64,000 nucleotides of DNA, taken from the NCBI GenBank assembly GCA_036346405.1, contig CM070562.1, positions 64,322,195-64,386,194 on the forward strand. The letters run 5' to 3'. A program made the position numbers and the translations under genes. Shown piece after piece: positions 23,162 through 35,425 of the stretch (position 1 is its first letter; each line of letters opens with the position of its first letter). Origin of the DNA: Phyllostachys edulis (Eukaryota > Streptophyta > Magnoliopsida > Poales > Poaceae). The notes below the pieces were generated by a model that was given only the letters and a program-made list of their open reading frames with translations, searched no databases and was not told the DNA's origin.

Positions 23162-24840
23162 TAGCTGGGACTACGATCCTGAGGTAGCCTATCAATCTCT
23201 ATGTCGTTTAGTTGCTTTTGAGGATTTACCGTTAGGCTTTGGAGAGTCTACTACTTTTCAAACTTACATTAGGACTGCGCATAATCCTATATTTTCTACC
23301 GTTTCTAAACAGACAACAACTAGGGATCTAGTAAAATACTACAATGAACGCCACAATAAAATAAAGGAACTATTTAGCACGTACATATTTTCGGTGGCCC
23401 TGACCTAGGACATATGGAGTGGTCGAGCTAGGGATGATTATCTTAGTGTAGTTTCTCATTATATTAATGACGACTGGGTAATAGAGAAAAGAATTATAGG
23501 TTTTAAATTAATTGATGTAGCATATACGAGTGAGAATATTGCAGACTGTATTATCAAAGTAGTGGAAGACTTTTGTCTTACAAACAAATTATTCTCAATT
23601 ACTTTAGACAATATCGCTTCGAACTCTAGGGCCATGGATATTCTTACTTCAGTGTTGAGTACATACACCAATTCCTTCTTGCTACAACAACGATGTGTTT
23701 GTCATATTATTAACCTTATAGTCAAATGTGGTTTGAAGAGGTTGAATTCGTATATTAAATCTTTTCACGATGCGATATCTTACTTGAATAATTCTAACGT
23801 AAGAATAGCAGCATATAAGAACTTTTGTAGGGCGATGGGTGTACGTCCAAGAAAGTTCGGTTTGGACATGCCGATAAGATGGAACTCTACTTACCTAATG
23901 CATAAGAGTCTTTTACCATATAAGAGCATTTTTTTTGTTTTTATTCAAACGCACTATCAGAGCACTGACGGTAGTATACCATTGACTGAGCAACATTGGT
24001 TCAGTTTTTAGAAAAAATTTATGAGGCCATGGTTGCTTTGCCCGTTGTCTATTATCCAACATCTCCTATTATTGTGCATGGTATTTTACAGATTGCTAAT
24101 CATTTAAAAAACTATGAAAATAACACAGTTTTAAGATAGGTTGTTTTTTCTATGAAAACTAAATACCTTAAATATTGAAAAGAAATCTCTTTCCTATATG
24201 CATTTTCATTTATTTTAGATCCTGGAGATAAAATTGATGGATTTGCTAATGTTCTTGATCTTCTTAGTGATGCTATAGGGCTAGACTATTATAACTATTT
24301 TGCAGATGTTCGTTCTCGATTACATGAGATTTTCTAAATGTACGAAAATAAGTTCCAGAGAGTTCGCTTGCAACGACCTCCAGTAGCGCCCACCTCAAGT
24401 AACCAGACAAATCTGGGGGGCAAGATCTGGGGTGCATGCTCTTCCTCCAGGTCCACGTCTTCTTCTTCTACAGTGGCACCTTCTCAACAAAGTCCAAAAC
24501 CAACCTCTCACCTCTCACCCAAGAAGTGGAGAACTGTATGTCTATCTGGACAATGATACGGTGAATTTCAACTCAAAAAACTTCGAAATTTTGCATTGGT
24601 GGCATGACCATAAGTTAGCATATCACGTGCTATCTATACTTGTACGTGATGTGTTAACTGTTCCTGTCTTGACGGTTTCCTCTGAGTCTGCTTTCAGTCT
24701 TTCAAGAAAAATATTGGAGGAGCGAAGAACACGTCTCACAAGTGAGATGGTGAAGATACTTCTAACTGTGAAGGACTAGGAACAAGTTGATTCACAAACA
24801 CAACATTCTACGGAAAATCTATAGTTGTCGGAGGTGTTCG
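23162..24840 (+). pseudogene. hAT-superfamily transposase, decayed
   Basis: hAT transposases excise and insert DNA elements with 8-bp target duplications. The plus strand keeps the order of a RICESLEEPER-like transposase. First is a DYDPEVAYQSL and FGESTTFQ stretch, then DIWSGRARDDYLSV. The catalytic region follows, with KLFSITLDNIASNS, RCVCHIINLIVK and DMPIRWNSTYLM. Last is the hAT dimerisation domain with HWWHDHKLAYHVLSILVRD, VSSESAFSLSRK and RTRLTSE. In-frame stops occur at 23406-23408, 24009 and several later points, and there is a frame change near 24340-24530. The N-terminal BED zinc finger is missing because the copy is cut at 23161 by the adjoining LTR. Confidence 0.85.
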
Positions 24841-25079
24841 AAAATCTGTACCTAGACAACGACACATAGAACAATGATGTTTTTATAGCAATAGGTTGTA
24901 CTCTTTTTTCTTTGCTAAGGTTTTCTCATGTTGAGTTTTTACTTGGCAAAGGTTTTAACAAGGTAGCCATTTGAATATTAATAAAGCTCTTTATTGAATT
25001 TTCAATATGCTTGTCTCATTTTTATAATTTTTCATATCTATTTCTGAATTCTATATATTTTTTTATTTTTGGGATTTTT

Positions 25080-25290
25080 CTGAATTGTTTGAATTTTCAG
25101 GCCTAACAAGCTAAGTGGGCTGCAACCGGCTCGCGGGCCAAATGGGCTTGGGCCGGTATGGCATGATAGGCCTTCGGGCCATGCTTGGGCCGCCGCCTAG
25201 GCACATGGGCCGGCACGGCACAGCCTGTTTCATTCACGGACTTGAATGGGCCATGCGGAGATAGGTCGTGCCCAGTGACGGACGAAGGAA
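25080..25290. mobile_element. probable hAT element 3' terminal region
   Basis: Directly downstream of the hAT transposase is a GC-rich stretch with repeated GGGCTTGGGCCGG, GGGCCATGC and CATGGGCCGGCACGGCAC motifs, typical of hAT subterminal sequence. A precise terminus and TSD were not found. Confidence 0.45.
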
Positions 25291-25640
25291 AAAATCTAAG
25301 CTAAGGCGGAGTGGACCATGACTAATACGTAATAGTAATGTAAATACACACACTTTAATTTACCATCACCTTGGTAGTATACTAAAAGCAATAAAAAAAA
25401 CTACGATATTGGATAGGATTGAGCAAAATTCCTAAATATCTATATACTGAATTCTTGTTTACCTTTTTATTATCTTCATATGCAAATTCAAGTATGAGAT
25501 ACTGTAGACAAAAGTTCATGGGTTTAAGTCAGTCTTTAAGACTCCACCTGCAGCTCCTCCTACACATTTTCATTTTTTAGAAATCAAAATAGCAAAGACT
25601 AATTCTATTTTTTTTCTAGTTTCTATTACCTAATCGAGTA
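25291..25640. other. unassigned AT-rich sequence
   Basis: No gene or clear element is seen. Confidence 0.3.
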
Positions 25641-25644
25641 CTAA

Positions 25645-26379
25645 TTAACATTGGAATTCTATAACAGAAGAATAACAAAGGCCATTGCTTTCTGAAATCC
25701 TATATAGTCGAATGAAATCCGATTGACCCAACACTGGCATATCCCAAATTGGAGCATGGAACTCATCTACATCGAACAAAATCACGGGAAATGGTAGATT
25801 GAAGGACGACAGGAACTGACAACCCAAACATCTCCACAAAATCTCAGCCTTTTCTAGAAAAAAAAAAGACTTTTGAGTTTTCATGAGAAGATGATGTGCA
25901 GTTGATCTTGAATCAAGCAGAACTACGCATAACTCCAAACTAATCTTGCCAAAGGAACTAAAGGGCACCGACACATATCGCTCCTAAACTCCCAACGCTC
26001 CACTCGAATCAACCATGCCACTAAGCGTCCCACTCTTTTTCAAGACTCCAAATTGCACGAGAGAACTACGAAAAATAAGATATATTACAGTACCTCAAGT
26101 TAGCCCTGGGCTCATCCGTGGCGGAATTCGTCGTCTTCGATCCAAGATTAGGCCGCCACCAGGCCGAAACCCTCTACTGAACCAAGACCAGATTGTTTGC
26201 CGCCGCCGCCAGAGGTTTGCTCTAGGAGGAAGCTGCCGCAACCCCACGCAAGTGAGCCGTGAGTGGAGTGGCGGAGGCGGCGCACCGCGCGGGTGCGTGC
26301 TGCACGAGGAAACGGAGGAGCAAGAAGAAGAAGCCCCTGCGTTTTTCGCTTTAGGATTGAAGTTTTGAGCCCAATTCAC
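25645..26379 (-). other. possible gene remnant, unrecognised
   Basis: Two minus-strand frames (26379-26095 and 25974-25645) are separated by a stretch with a possible donor (TTGAG-GTACTG near 26095). The first is low-complexity (Ser/Cys, Arg/Pro). The second contains FLEKAEILWRCLGCQFL and PVILFDVDEFHAPIWDM. No family is recognised, and the composition fits a 5' exon of an unknown or transposon-captured gene as well as it fits chance. Confidence 0.25.
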
Positions 26380-28425
26380 CTGTGGAATCCTCGGCTGAAA
26401 AATAATTCAAGTTGGACTGAAACTACCTAGGGAAGAGCCGCCGACGTCCGGGATAGGGGGTTGGTTACCGTCGGCGGCTATCTCGGACGTCCGTCTCGAT
26501 AGCTGGGTCTGTCCCTGGCCGTGCCCAATTGTGCCCAGACCGGGTCGAACCATCCATTTGGCCACCAGGTTACTGGTGATGTCTAGGTTCGAGGCTTTTT
26601 TGGCGCGTATGTGATGATTGAGAAGAGAAGTGGGGTGGCTACGCGCGCGAGTCCACGTCGTGGCGTGATGACCCGGGCCGGGCGAGCGGCCGCGCCCGCG
26701 GGGTCAAGTCGTCGCCCGACCGCCGCGTACGACGCGGCAGGGTTTCAGTTTGACCCGGCCAGCCTGATCCGGTCGGATTAGGCAGTAGTCACTTTTCAGA
26801 ATTCAAAACGTTTGCGATGCGATGCAATGCATGGTGTTGTACGTTGTACCCGTGTAGCCTGCCGGCTGCCATAGGTTAGAATGATCGTGTTCTTAATCAA
26901 CCTGCTTTTAAGTTTTTCAGTGTGCACTGGACAAGATCGAAGTCTGTCGACATCGTCATTTTGCTGCCACTTGTTTAGTTAAACCAACCTGGGCAGAATG
27001 ATCATCTCAGCTCAGATGAGGAGCAATCAAATCAGCCACACTAGAGCATGAAAGTACAGTTGCACCCCTAAATTTTTTATATGCAAACTCTTTATACGGT
27101 ATATATATCTAGTATAATACATAGACTATACAATGACTTATATTGTGTTATTCTCAGCAACCAATAGTCAGCAGCCCACCAATACAAGCAATATTTTATT
27201 ATGTGGGTTGTACTAAAAACATGTAATTTGTTCCACTTCAACCTTTACTATATCATTTAAACTTTTATGTTAAAATATATCATTTAAGTTCGCACTTTTA
27301 TGCACACACGAGTGCGCTTTCAGTAGATATTTTGTTAGGTCGCGGATTTATTCCCGGCCTCCGTCTTTCTAGACATGTGATATGAAGCGCACTCACGTGT
27401 GTGTAGTGGGGTGTATGTATATGTGTCTTCCTTGTAATCGGAAAAAAAAATGTTTACATCTCTATCGGTAAAATCCTGGCTCCGCCACTAGAAGCAATAG
27501 CAAAATCGTGTGCGCGTAGATACATGCCAGAGGTGGGTTTGGGGGGTGGAATTCCTATACAAACACTCAAAACGAACTTTTTTAAAATCTGCCTAAAGTC
27601 CTCACCATTGAATCTGATATGACATTAGTGCACATGGTGACGTCTTCTTTAGCTCAGTAAAGTATTTCACCCCTCTCTCCTCTGGATTAAGGATTTTTTT
27701 TAGTTATATTTTCGCCGGTGATAGAGGCAACATGTTTTGTAGTTCGCAGTTCGCACCGAAGGCGGTGTACGAGGAGTCGCGAGGTTGGCAGGCGCTACGG
27801 CGGTGGTCAGTGTTAGGGGACAGTGGGCGGTTGTATAGGGGACACAGGCAGAGCTAACATCCACATTAGATCTAACGGTAAAAAAGAATCGACTGGTTTT
27901 TCTTAGAAAAATTGATGACAAATAGACCGTCACAACAGCAAGAAACGAAATGCCTTGCCCTCTCCTCCCCACAGGCCACAGGCCGTAGGCGACTACGATG
28001 TGCTGGACTGCTGTACGGCTGTACCTTTACAGACTGCAGACAGGTTACAGAGACGGCCGGCTGCTACCGCTCACCGCTCCTCAGCTCTGCCGTTCCGTGT
28101 CTGTGCTCGGCAGTAACCACGGTCCTGGCTCCGTCCCGAAATGCTAAAAAATCTCCTTCAAATCTCAATGCAATAAGATGTTCATCATTACCTAACTCAA
28201 ATGCCACTAGGCCACCATAGCAGCACACAGTCGTGCAATCAGCAACCAGTGGGCGTACTGCCTACAATACAAGGATGCAGTCCACCGTTAATGCTGATCC
28301 ACGGCATGCAGCAGCAGCCCGAGCCCTGAGGCTGAGGGTAGTGCAGAGCTCCATAACAAGTGAAACATCACAATATGACACCGAGCTGTCCACTTCGCAC
28401 CGCATACGGATAACGCTCACCTGAA
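26380..28425. other. intergenic sequence with GC-rich island
   Basis: A CpG-rich island lies at about 26420-26780, including runs such as GCGAGCGGCCGCGCCCGCGG. AT-rich sequence follows, then a second moderately GC-rich part at 27700-28420. The predicted frames are short and motif-free. No gene is supported. Confidence 0.35.
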
Positions 28426-28545
28426 AGCATCAACAGTTAGCACTTGGCAACATGTCCCCCAAAAATAAACACGATGAATCTACATCAACAGCAAGCACTT
28501 CGCAACATGTCCCCCAGAAATAAACACGATAAATCTACCCGATTA
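28426..28545. repeat. 63-bp tandem duplication
   Basis: Two adjacent copies share GCAACATGTCCCCCA and AATAAACACGAT, with a few mismatches. They lie 0.6 kb past the stop codon of the CTL gene on its strand, possibly in or beyond its 3' UTR. Confidence 0.7.
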
Positions 28546-29165
28546 CAAGACCACAATGTATTGGCAATAGTACACCGTACACCAAACTTCGGCAGAACCA
28601 TGGTTTGGTTGGGACCATGATGAAGCTGTACCGGTTACAAGTGAATGCATATTCAAGCACTGTGCAGTGCACACCGTTTGAAGTGCCCGCACACTTGCTA
28701 TATAACTACCATACATACACATCCTCCCTTTTTTTTGAGACCCCATACACACACATCCTAATACTAACACATTGCGGCAGTGACGAACATGGATTTTTTT
28801 TCCATTCATGAGGAAGGGCAACAATCACTCAGTCACATAAAACCTAAGTCACGAAGTGGATTTAAGATTTTTTTTCTGTTTTTCCCTAAAAGGCTGAACA
28901 CACACGGAACAAAGAAAAGCTGACATTGCAGTTCTACCAAAGTATGAACATGTGACTGCTTGATTGGGAACATGATGTTGATTTTTAAGGCCTTCAAGGT
29001 TGCTGGGGCACTTCATCCTTCTATATTTCAATAGCTGAGAAGAGGACAAGAGGTTCCTTGATCTATATTTCAATGGCAGGAAGATCTAAACCCTTTTTTT
29101 GTTCTGGAAATGGTTGCTGCGCTCTCAATGAACTGACAAAAATGGTGAAACATCTCATACGCGGT

Positions 29166-32100
29166 TCAAATACTCGATGTATCTGGCAAATGATCAAGCC
29201 GACCGTTCAGTATTTGGCGGGCGCGTGCACTTCGGTACTGCAGTCGCTGATGTAGTACCTCTGACATTTGTTCAAAAAATTCAGGATCCCATCTCTGAAT
29301 TAAAAGGGGATCCTCAGCATAGCATATGTATATTGATGTAACTGCACTCTCGACAACCACAACAGTTAACCCAACCTGCAAAATAGAGCAACTCAGTCTT
29401 GAATAAAGCATGCGAAACATTTTTAACTGGAAAGATCCAACAAAGGTTATAGTTGAGAAGTTCTGTTGTGCAGCTCCTAGCAATATCTACGAGTTTGTAC
29501 TTTCTACAGTTAGAAACACACTTGAACATGGGGTTCCCTTTTCTAAGATACTTCAATTAAATTTCGTATACAAATATAAGCACTTACCAGTATCATGCCC
29601 ATCAGCATAGAGGTTGAGCCAACCATAATAGCTTTATCACTTTGTTTGAAATATGTCCAAACACCCGTACAAGTTCCTGTAATTAACCCACCTAAAATGG
29701 TGCTCATCAGAAGGACAGCACCCGAACAGTCATAAGCAACAAGTGCTTCGATACCTGTCGATTGGAAAAGCTCCCAAGCATCCCTAGCTGAGCTATTGAA
29801 ACTCTGTCCACTGACAGCTATCTGAAAGTGAAAACTATGTGATACATGTGTGCAATGAAGTATATCAATAACTTCATATCAATACTCAATAGTATGAGGA
29901 TACAAATATATTTTAGTATACCGAGTTTTACCAATGAGTAAATTTCAGAAAACTCCAGGTTTTGAGGCATTGGTTACACAAAACCACAGGTATTGGAACT
30001 TTTTTCACTAAACCACAGGTTTTGAGGCAAAGGCTTACACATAACCCCACATTGCTCTCTCACTAGTTCAACACCCCCGTTCTGACCTTCTTGGACCACT
30101 TGCAGGTGCTTACGTGGAGAAGGGCCAACTTGGCTGGAGCGATGTAGACGGCCGTTGCCACACATGCACCGAACGACATGGCGAGGAGCTCCCAGCGTGA
30201 GGCCTTTAGGCACGAAAGGGAGGGACTCCTCGCACAGTTCATGCGCGGGAAGGTGGACCAACAGGGGTGTTGAACGGGTGAGGAACAAAGTAGGGTTATG
30301 TGTAGCCTTTGCCTCAAAGCCTGTGGTTTAGTGAAAAAAGTTCCAATACCCGTGGTTTTGTTTTACCAATGCCCAAAAACCTAGAGTTTTCTGAAATTTA
30401 CTCTTTACGAAATCAAGAAAAGCAATGATTTGGTTCACCAAATCACATGCAATTGTGTAACAGAATCCAGGTATGCATAGGAACTTTGATTGATATAGTA
30501 AATTATTAAACTTTTCTCCCTCCATCCAAAAATATAGGGCGTATTTTATCTTGCACATAGACCAAGAAGACATTAAAAATGACTAGACTACCCCTAGTTA
30601 TTATCTCTAAGTACTATATTCAATGCATGCATGTTGGGAATACAAAGTAAAACTGGAAATTTTATTAGAGGTATAGAGGGAACAAACTTATTTTGCATTC
30701 GAATATGAAATACACCCTATATTTGTGAACAAAACCATTCAAAAAAATACGCCCTATATTTTTGAACGGAGGGAGTATAGTTGAAGGAAACATGGAAAAT
30801 ATTGTCAGCAATAGGCAATATACATGGCAAAGCAGCAAATGCAGAGAACAGGGACACTTTTCACATTGATATGATATATATCTTAAGAACTTCCGCATAG
30901 ATAAAAAACATCTTTGTTACTGACCTGTACATATGCATATTTGTTGAAGAAGCGAACAAGCGTCTCCACAATATGAAACAAAAAATCAACACAGCACAGC
31001 AAACACTCGTTGCTGCCGATTTTAGAACGAATTCCCGAATCTGAAATTTAATATAAAATGGAAAGGGCAAGGGCAAAAATATATATATAATAATAAACCA
31101 ATGGTAATATAATGAAATTGATGATTGAAAATTTAGTAGTGGGCAACTCTAGAAGGTAAAGGCACAAACCTCCCAACGTAAAGTCCTAATGGCAGCTGTA
31201 AAAAGTGATCCATAGCAAATGCTTCCAAATGAAGTCGTTACAGCATACTGAAGCGATTTTAGAAGTGGTTTTGGGGGCATCGATGCAGCAGCTTGGCCAC
31301 CATGAATGAGAACAAGGAAAACCATCCCTGATACTATGACATGGACTGTATTACTAAGGACAGCTCCAGTCCAAAATAAACTGACTGAGAAAACCTGCAA
31401 ATTACAGGATAAAATATTAGAAAACATCTCAAAAAACAACAAAAACATTGAAATTTTATATAGAATAATGACAAAAACTTGCCCGCTCACCAAAAGAAGC
31501 CACCATTGCCCGCCATTAGGCACGTGAAAAGAAACGATACCAGAAACTCCAAAGGACCATAATGCCATCCAAAAAAGCATGACCATTACAGATGCATATG
31601 CTACTCTTATAACATCAGGAAGTTCCCAGACCATTCTTACTGCCTTCTGCAGTACTAGCATTGTGAAGGGAAATCTAGCAAAAATTGACCCAGTTAATGC
31701 CATACAAAATAATGAAGTGTGCAGTTTGGCAACAAATATATTACTCATGAGGGTAAAAGGGGACTATTTCTCTCATTTAGGCACATAACTCGAGCAGCAA
31801 TAGGCAATTAACATGACTACAATTTTAAGTAGGAGTTCTGTTAATGGATAGAACATCACAAAGCACTAGCAAAAAATTCCGAGACTAAATTAAGATTTTA
31901 TCATGTATTTCTTAAAGATCTAGTATTTATGACCTAACTAAGGCCCCAACTTATCATCACACCCAGCTGGCAAGATTATCACCCAGCATACGTTTTGGAA
32001 CAGCAGTCATCTAAATTCTAAAACATAAAGGGCTGATGTTTTGTTCCTAAAGCAAGATCAATTGACAGCTGCCAACAAACTAACCAAGACAAGGAAAGGG

Positions 32101-34952
32101 AAAAAGAGTAATTTTCTGCTCCAAGGATGGCAGGCATGGTTTAACTGGAAATCCACACAAGAATTCTGCATTTTTTAATTCCACAGACAGTCGAATTACA
32201 AAAAAATTCCACATGACCTTCATATTGAATTTTGATAGAAACATAGGAGATTTTTAAAACAAAATTGACTATTTCTAGAAAACTTTCTGCTAATAACATG
32301 CAGGGTGATACGGCACGAGAAAACACCAATAATCACTTAATCAGTGGGGAACAGTTAGCGATTACTAATAATTTGATACTGGTTTGAGGAGCATAGGCGG
32401 TCTCTGGTTTGACTAACAATAACATCATTTCCCATAGATACAACCAGTTATTAGACACCAGGCTCTCCAACTAAAATTTGCACCATGCATTGTAGCACAT
32501 TTGTGGTGAACGCAAAAAACCGTGTTGAATGTGCCAAAACACACTATCTAAGGACTGCATAAAATTCGTTCATTTGGTCACATTTTCAAAATATAAGTCT
32601 TTCAGGCATTCATTGCCACCTTAGTGGGCTTCATCTCACTCTGGTGTAGAGTGCACTACACCCTGAAAAGGTAAACTCAATAGAGTCTTGCACCATTTCT
32701 ATGTAAATATTACAGTCTACCCGGTAAGGTACCATTGGCCTACATAGTTACTATACAAGTATTCAATCCTACTGGTAAAGCACTATTGGCCTACACCTCT
32801 TGTGGTGCAGTGCACACCCAACACCTGTGTTTATTTCCCTCCAAAGTGACTAAATCATGAAACTAATGGTTTTTATATCTCCTAAAGCAATGTATCTCTA
32901 GCAGCAACAACGACAACAGATTAAACCAACATGTATATTTCATCTAAAGAATGCATTTTCCAACTTTCTCCACTGAGCAAAGCTGCATTAAGAAAGTATT
33001 ACGACATGCCTACTGAACCAATTTCTGTCCTACAGCCAATAATTGGATTTATTTGATTCATGTGCTAACATCAGTGCCAAATATGTCCAGCATCAATTAC
33101 TCTGAAGAATAACAATGTAGCAATAGTTAAACCAGCTAAAGTGCAATTTAACTCACTTGTCCATTGCAACTAATGTAAACCTGTACCAAAATATAAACGG
33201 TTGTACAACTTCTGTGTCATACTATACTTACCACTCTTCACTTACTCATTTGACTGGCATTCCCTCCATGCAACTACAATCAAATTAATCTTCAAACAAC
33301 ATTGAAGTTGAATCATTCAAACATATGTAATCCTAATACATACACACTTTGCATAGACCATGTATACATGAACCCAAACAATGACAAGATTCCTGAAATC
33401 ATAGGTACATTTGGATTTTTAGCTGAGCTGAGCTATAGCTTAAATGGGCAAAATAACTAATCTTAGCTAAGCTACACTTGCCTGGACCCCATCCTTAGTT
33501 ATGTTGCATTCGAAGGCACGTAGTTTGGTTCTAATGCAAAAGAGCACCCTAACTTTTGGAGGAAAGATACTGCAACTACCTATTGGTTTCGTGGATTGAG
33601 TTGTTGACAGAACGGGCCACTTGTTTTGGTGGGAAGTTGCGGACCATTTTCTCACCGCGCAAGATTCTTGCCAACGAGAGCGAGCCAAATCGGCTCTCCA
33701 CGCTAGGGGAGGTTATTCTAGCCCACCAAGGCTACGTTGCCCCTAAAAGCTACGGTTTTTTACCAGTTCCAAACACATAGCCTGGCAAGGCTAGGATAGA
33801 AAATCTCTAGCCTAAGATCCAAACATACCCATAGTTTCTTGTTCATCTATACAGCATTTGATTGGCAATACTGACTAAAGTATGAACTAATCCATGCTTA
33901 AATTGTGCACTCTCTATTGAAATCAAGTTGACTCCAAAGCATATATCATCAAGAAAGCACTAGCATTTGGCGTGCGCACCTGACTGCAGGCACGCAAGCA
34001 TATGCTATTGGAGAGAGGCATAAAAATATACAAGCATTAACCACTAAATTGTGCACTCTCTATTCAAATCAAGTTGACTCCAAAGCATATATCATCAAGA
34101 AAGCACTAGCATTTGGCGTGCGCACCTGACTGCAGGCACACAAGCATATGCTATTGGAGAGAGGCGTAAAAATATACAAGCATTAACCACCAAGCCAAAT
34201 TCTTATAAACGCTGGCACAATTCTTCAATTTTGCAGGTGATTGTCAGAATTTCATTTCTCTTGTCGGTGTCACTATCACATCCTCACCCACTACAGTCCA
34301 AGTTCACTCCAAACAGTATGAAATTACCAGTTTTTACGGACCAATTCAGAGAATGCAGTCGCAGTGAGCTATACCTATCAAGCACTGACATGACGTAGAG
34401 GAAGTGCAGCGCGACGCCTACGGCGAACAACACGCCCCAGAAGAAGTGCTTCCCCCAGAAGCAGAGCACACTGACCACCGCGAGGTACGCCGTGAGGCTG
34501 TGCACGGCGACCCGCATAAGCAGCCTGCCCCCGTCCCCCATCCCGGCCGCCGCCGCCAGCCACGCCCACGCGAGCGCCGCCCCCAGCGCCCCCGCGGCGC
34601 CGTAGTACGGCCAGTACGTCTCCGTCAGCTCGGACGGCGGCGCCACGTCCACGGCCACCTCGACCACGGGCGGCGGCGGCGGCGGCGCGGGCTCCGGCGA
34701 GCCAGCGAACCGCGGGGCGGCGGTGAGGTTGGTGAAGCGGTCGATTTTGAAGCGGTCGGCCTGGCCGAAGCGGTTGAGGCCGGAGAGCGCGAGCGCCCCG
34801 CCGAAGACGAGAAGGTGGAGGAGGAAGACCAGCAGCCAAAACACGTCGCGGCAGCGCCGCCTCGGCCACGCCGCAGCCGCCCCCACCCCCGCCGCCGCAG
34901 CCGCCGGCGGGGGGCTAGGGTTCCCGCTCTCGTCGGATGAGGAGGAGGACAT
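29166..34952 (-). CDS. choline transporter-like protein (CTL/PNS1 family)
   Basis: CTL/PNS1 proteins (PF04515) are multi-pass membrane proteins linked to choline and lipid homeostasis and membrane trafficking. Six minus-strand coding exons with consensus splice sites are visible: 34952-34375, 31674-31491, 31394-31170, 31040-30925, 29821-29588 and 29375-29166. Together they give about 515 aa. Exon 1 has an Ala/Pro-rich cytosolic N-terminus, a first membrane helix (VFWLLVFLLHLLVFGGAL) and a Pro-rich loop. Later hallmarks are GGQWWLLL, LIHGGQAAASMPPKPLLKSL, IGSNECLLCCVDFL, FFNKYAYVQIA, STGIEALVAYDCS and CYAEDPLLIQRWDPEFFEQM, ending DTSSI. Exon 4 is 116 nt where phase 0 on both sides needs 117: a GGG run (31034-31036) seems to have lost one G, shifting the frame after IRE. 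All else is conserved, so this is either a recent lesion or a base-calling error. The start codon follows a short leader after a TATA-like site. Confidence 0.9.
29936..30403. mobile_element. Mutator-like TIR element in CTL intron 4
   Basis: Terminal inverted repeats of about 110 bp start GAGTAAATTTCAGAAAACTC at 29936, and the inverse ends at 30403. The flanks TTTACCAAT (29927-29935) and TTTACGAAA (30404-30412) match at 7 of 9 bases, fitting an aged 9-bp Mutator TSD. The unique interior of about 230 bp is GC-richer and open on the minus strand, so it could be a captured host fragment, but I do not recognise it. Confidence 0.7.
30516..30775. mobile_element. Stowaway-like MITE in CTL intron 4
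   Basis: It starts CTCCCTCCATCCAAAAATATAGGGCG and ends CGCCCTATATTTTTGAACGGAGGGAG, followed by TA. These termini are diagnostic of grass Stowaway (Tc1/mariner-type) MITEs. About 260 bp, no coding capacity. Confidence 0.85.
31675..33400. other. CTL intron 1, distal part
   Basis: Intronic sequence without recognised elements, apart from a short duplicated phrase (ACTATTGGCCTACA / ACCATTGGCCTACAT) near 32730-32795. Confidence 0.5.
33404..33830. mobile_element. PIF/Harbinger-like (Tourist) MITE in CTL intron 1
   Basis: The left end GGTACATTTGGATTTTTAG and the inverse of the right end, GGGTATGTTTGGATCTTAG, form imperfect terminal inverted repeats. The trinucleotide ATA flanks both sides (33401-33403, 33831-33833). 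The TTTGGAT terminus is typical of Tourist-type elements. About 427 bp. Confidence 0.6.
33899..34190. repeat. 146-bp tandem duplication in CTL intron 1
   Basis: Copy 1 (33899-34044) and copy 2 (34045-34190) are head to tail and differ at about three positions (GAAATC/CAAATC, CACGCAAG/CACACAAG, GGCATA/GGCGTA). This is a recent local duplication. Confidence 0.95.
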
Positions 34953-34986
34953 GGCGGCGATCGGTGATTAGGGAAGGATTAGTGCC

Positions 34987-34998
34987 GATTATATAATA
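34987..34998 (-). promoter_or_regulatory. TATA-like element upstream of CTL
   Basis: The minus strand reads TATTATATAATCGG about 35-45 nt before the CTL start codon. This would imply a very short leader, so the main start site may lie elsewhere. Confidence 0.35.
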
Positions 34999-34999
34999 G

Positions 35000-35425
35000 G
35001 ATTAGAAGTATACCAGCGATTAGCAACGCGGAGAGGGGGAGGGGGAGGGGAGGAGGAGTAACTGCACGCCAGTAGCAAGGCAGTAACCGTTTTTGGTCAT
35101 CGAGGAGGCGACGACGACCTTGCGCGAACGAAACTGTGAAGTGATGGAGACGTCGCGAAAAAAAAAATCGGGGGAAAGGGAGAGAAGCGGTTCGGTCGGT
35201 TCGTCCCGAGGTGGGGGTTTGGGGCGTCGCGACGATCGAAAGCCTGGGAATTTTGGGGTTCCGTGTTGGAGCGGAGCGCGACCGGCGTCCAGCTCGAAAG
35301 GGAGGCGCTCGTTGGTTAGTTGGATGGAGCGTGGCTCGGCTTCGAGAAGGAAGCCAGCTGCACGCGAGGATTGCGGCGTCCAGCTCTTTGCCGTGAAACC
35401 GAGGTACGGTATTGAAAATGTGTTA
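35000..35425. other. upstream flank of CTL
   Basis: GC- and purine-rich sequence with an open plus-strand frame (35093-35470) of Arg/Ser/Gly-rich composition. It has no recognisable domain and more likely belongs to the CTL promoter/CpG region than to a protein. Confidence 0.4.

Noticed and set aside
34378..34971. Long frames antisense or out of frame to CTL exon 1
   Set aside because: They are shadows of the GC-rich exon; the transporter frame has a start codon, membrane helix and correct donor.
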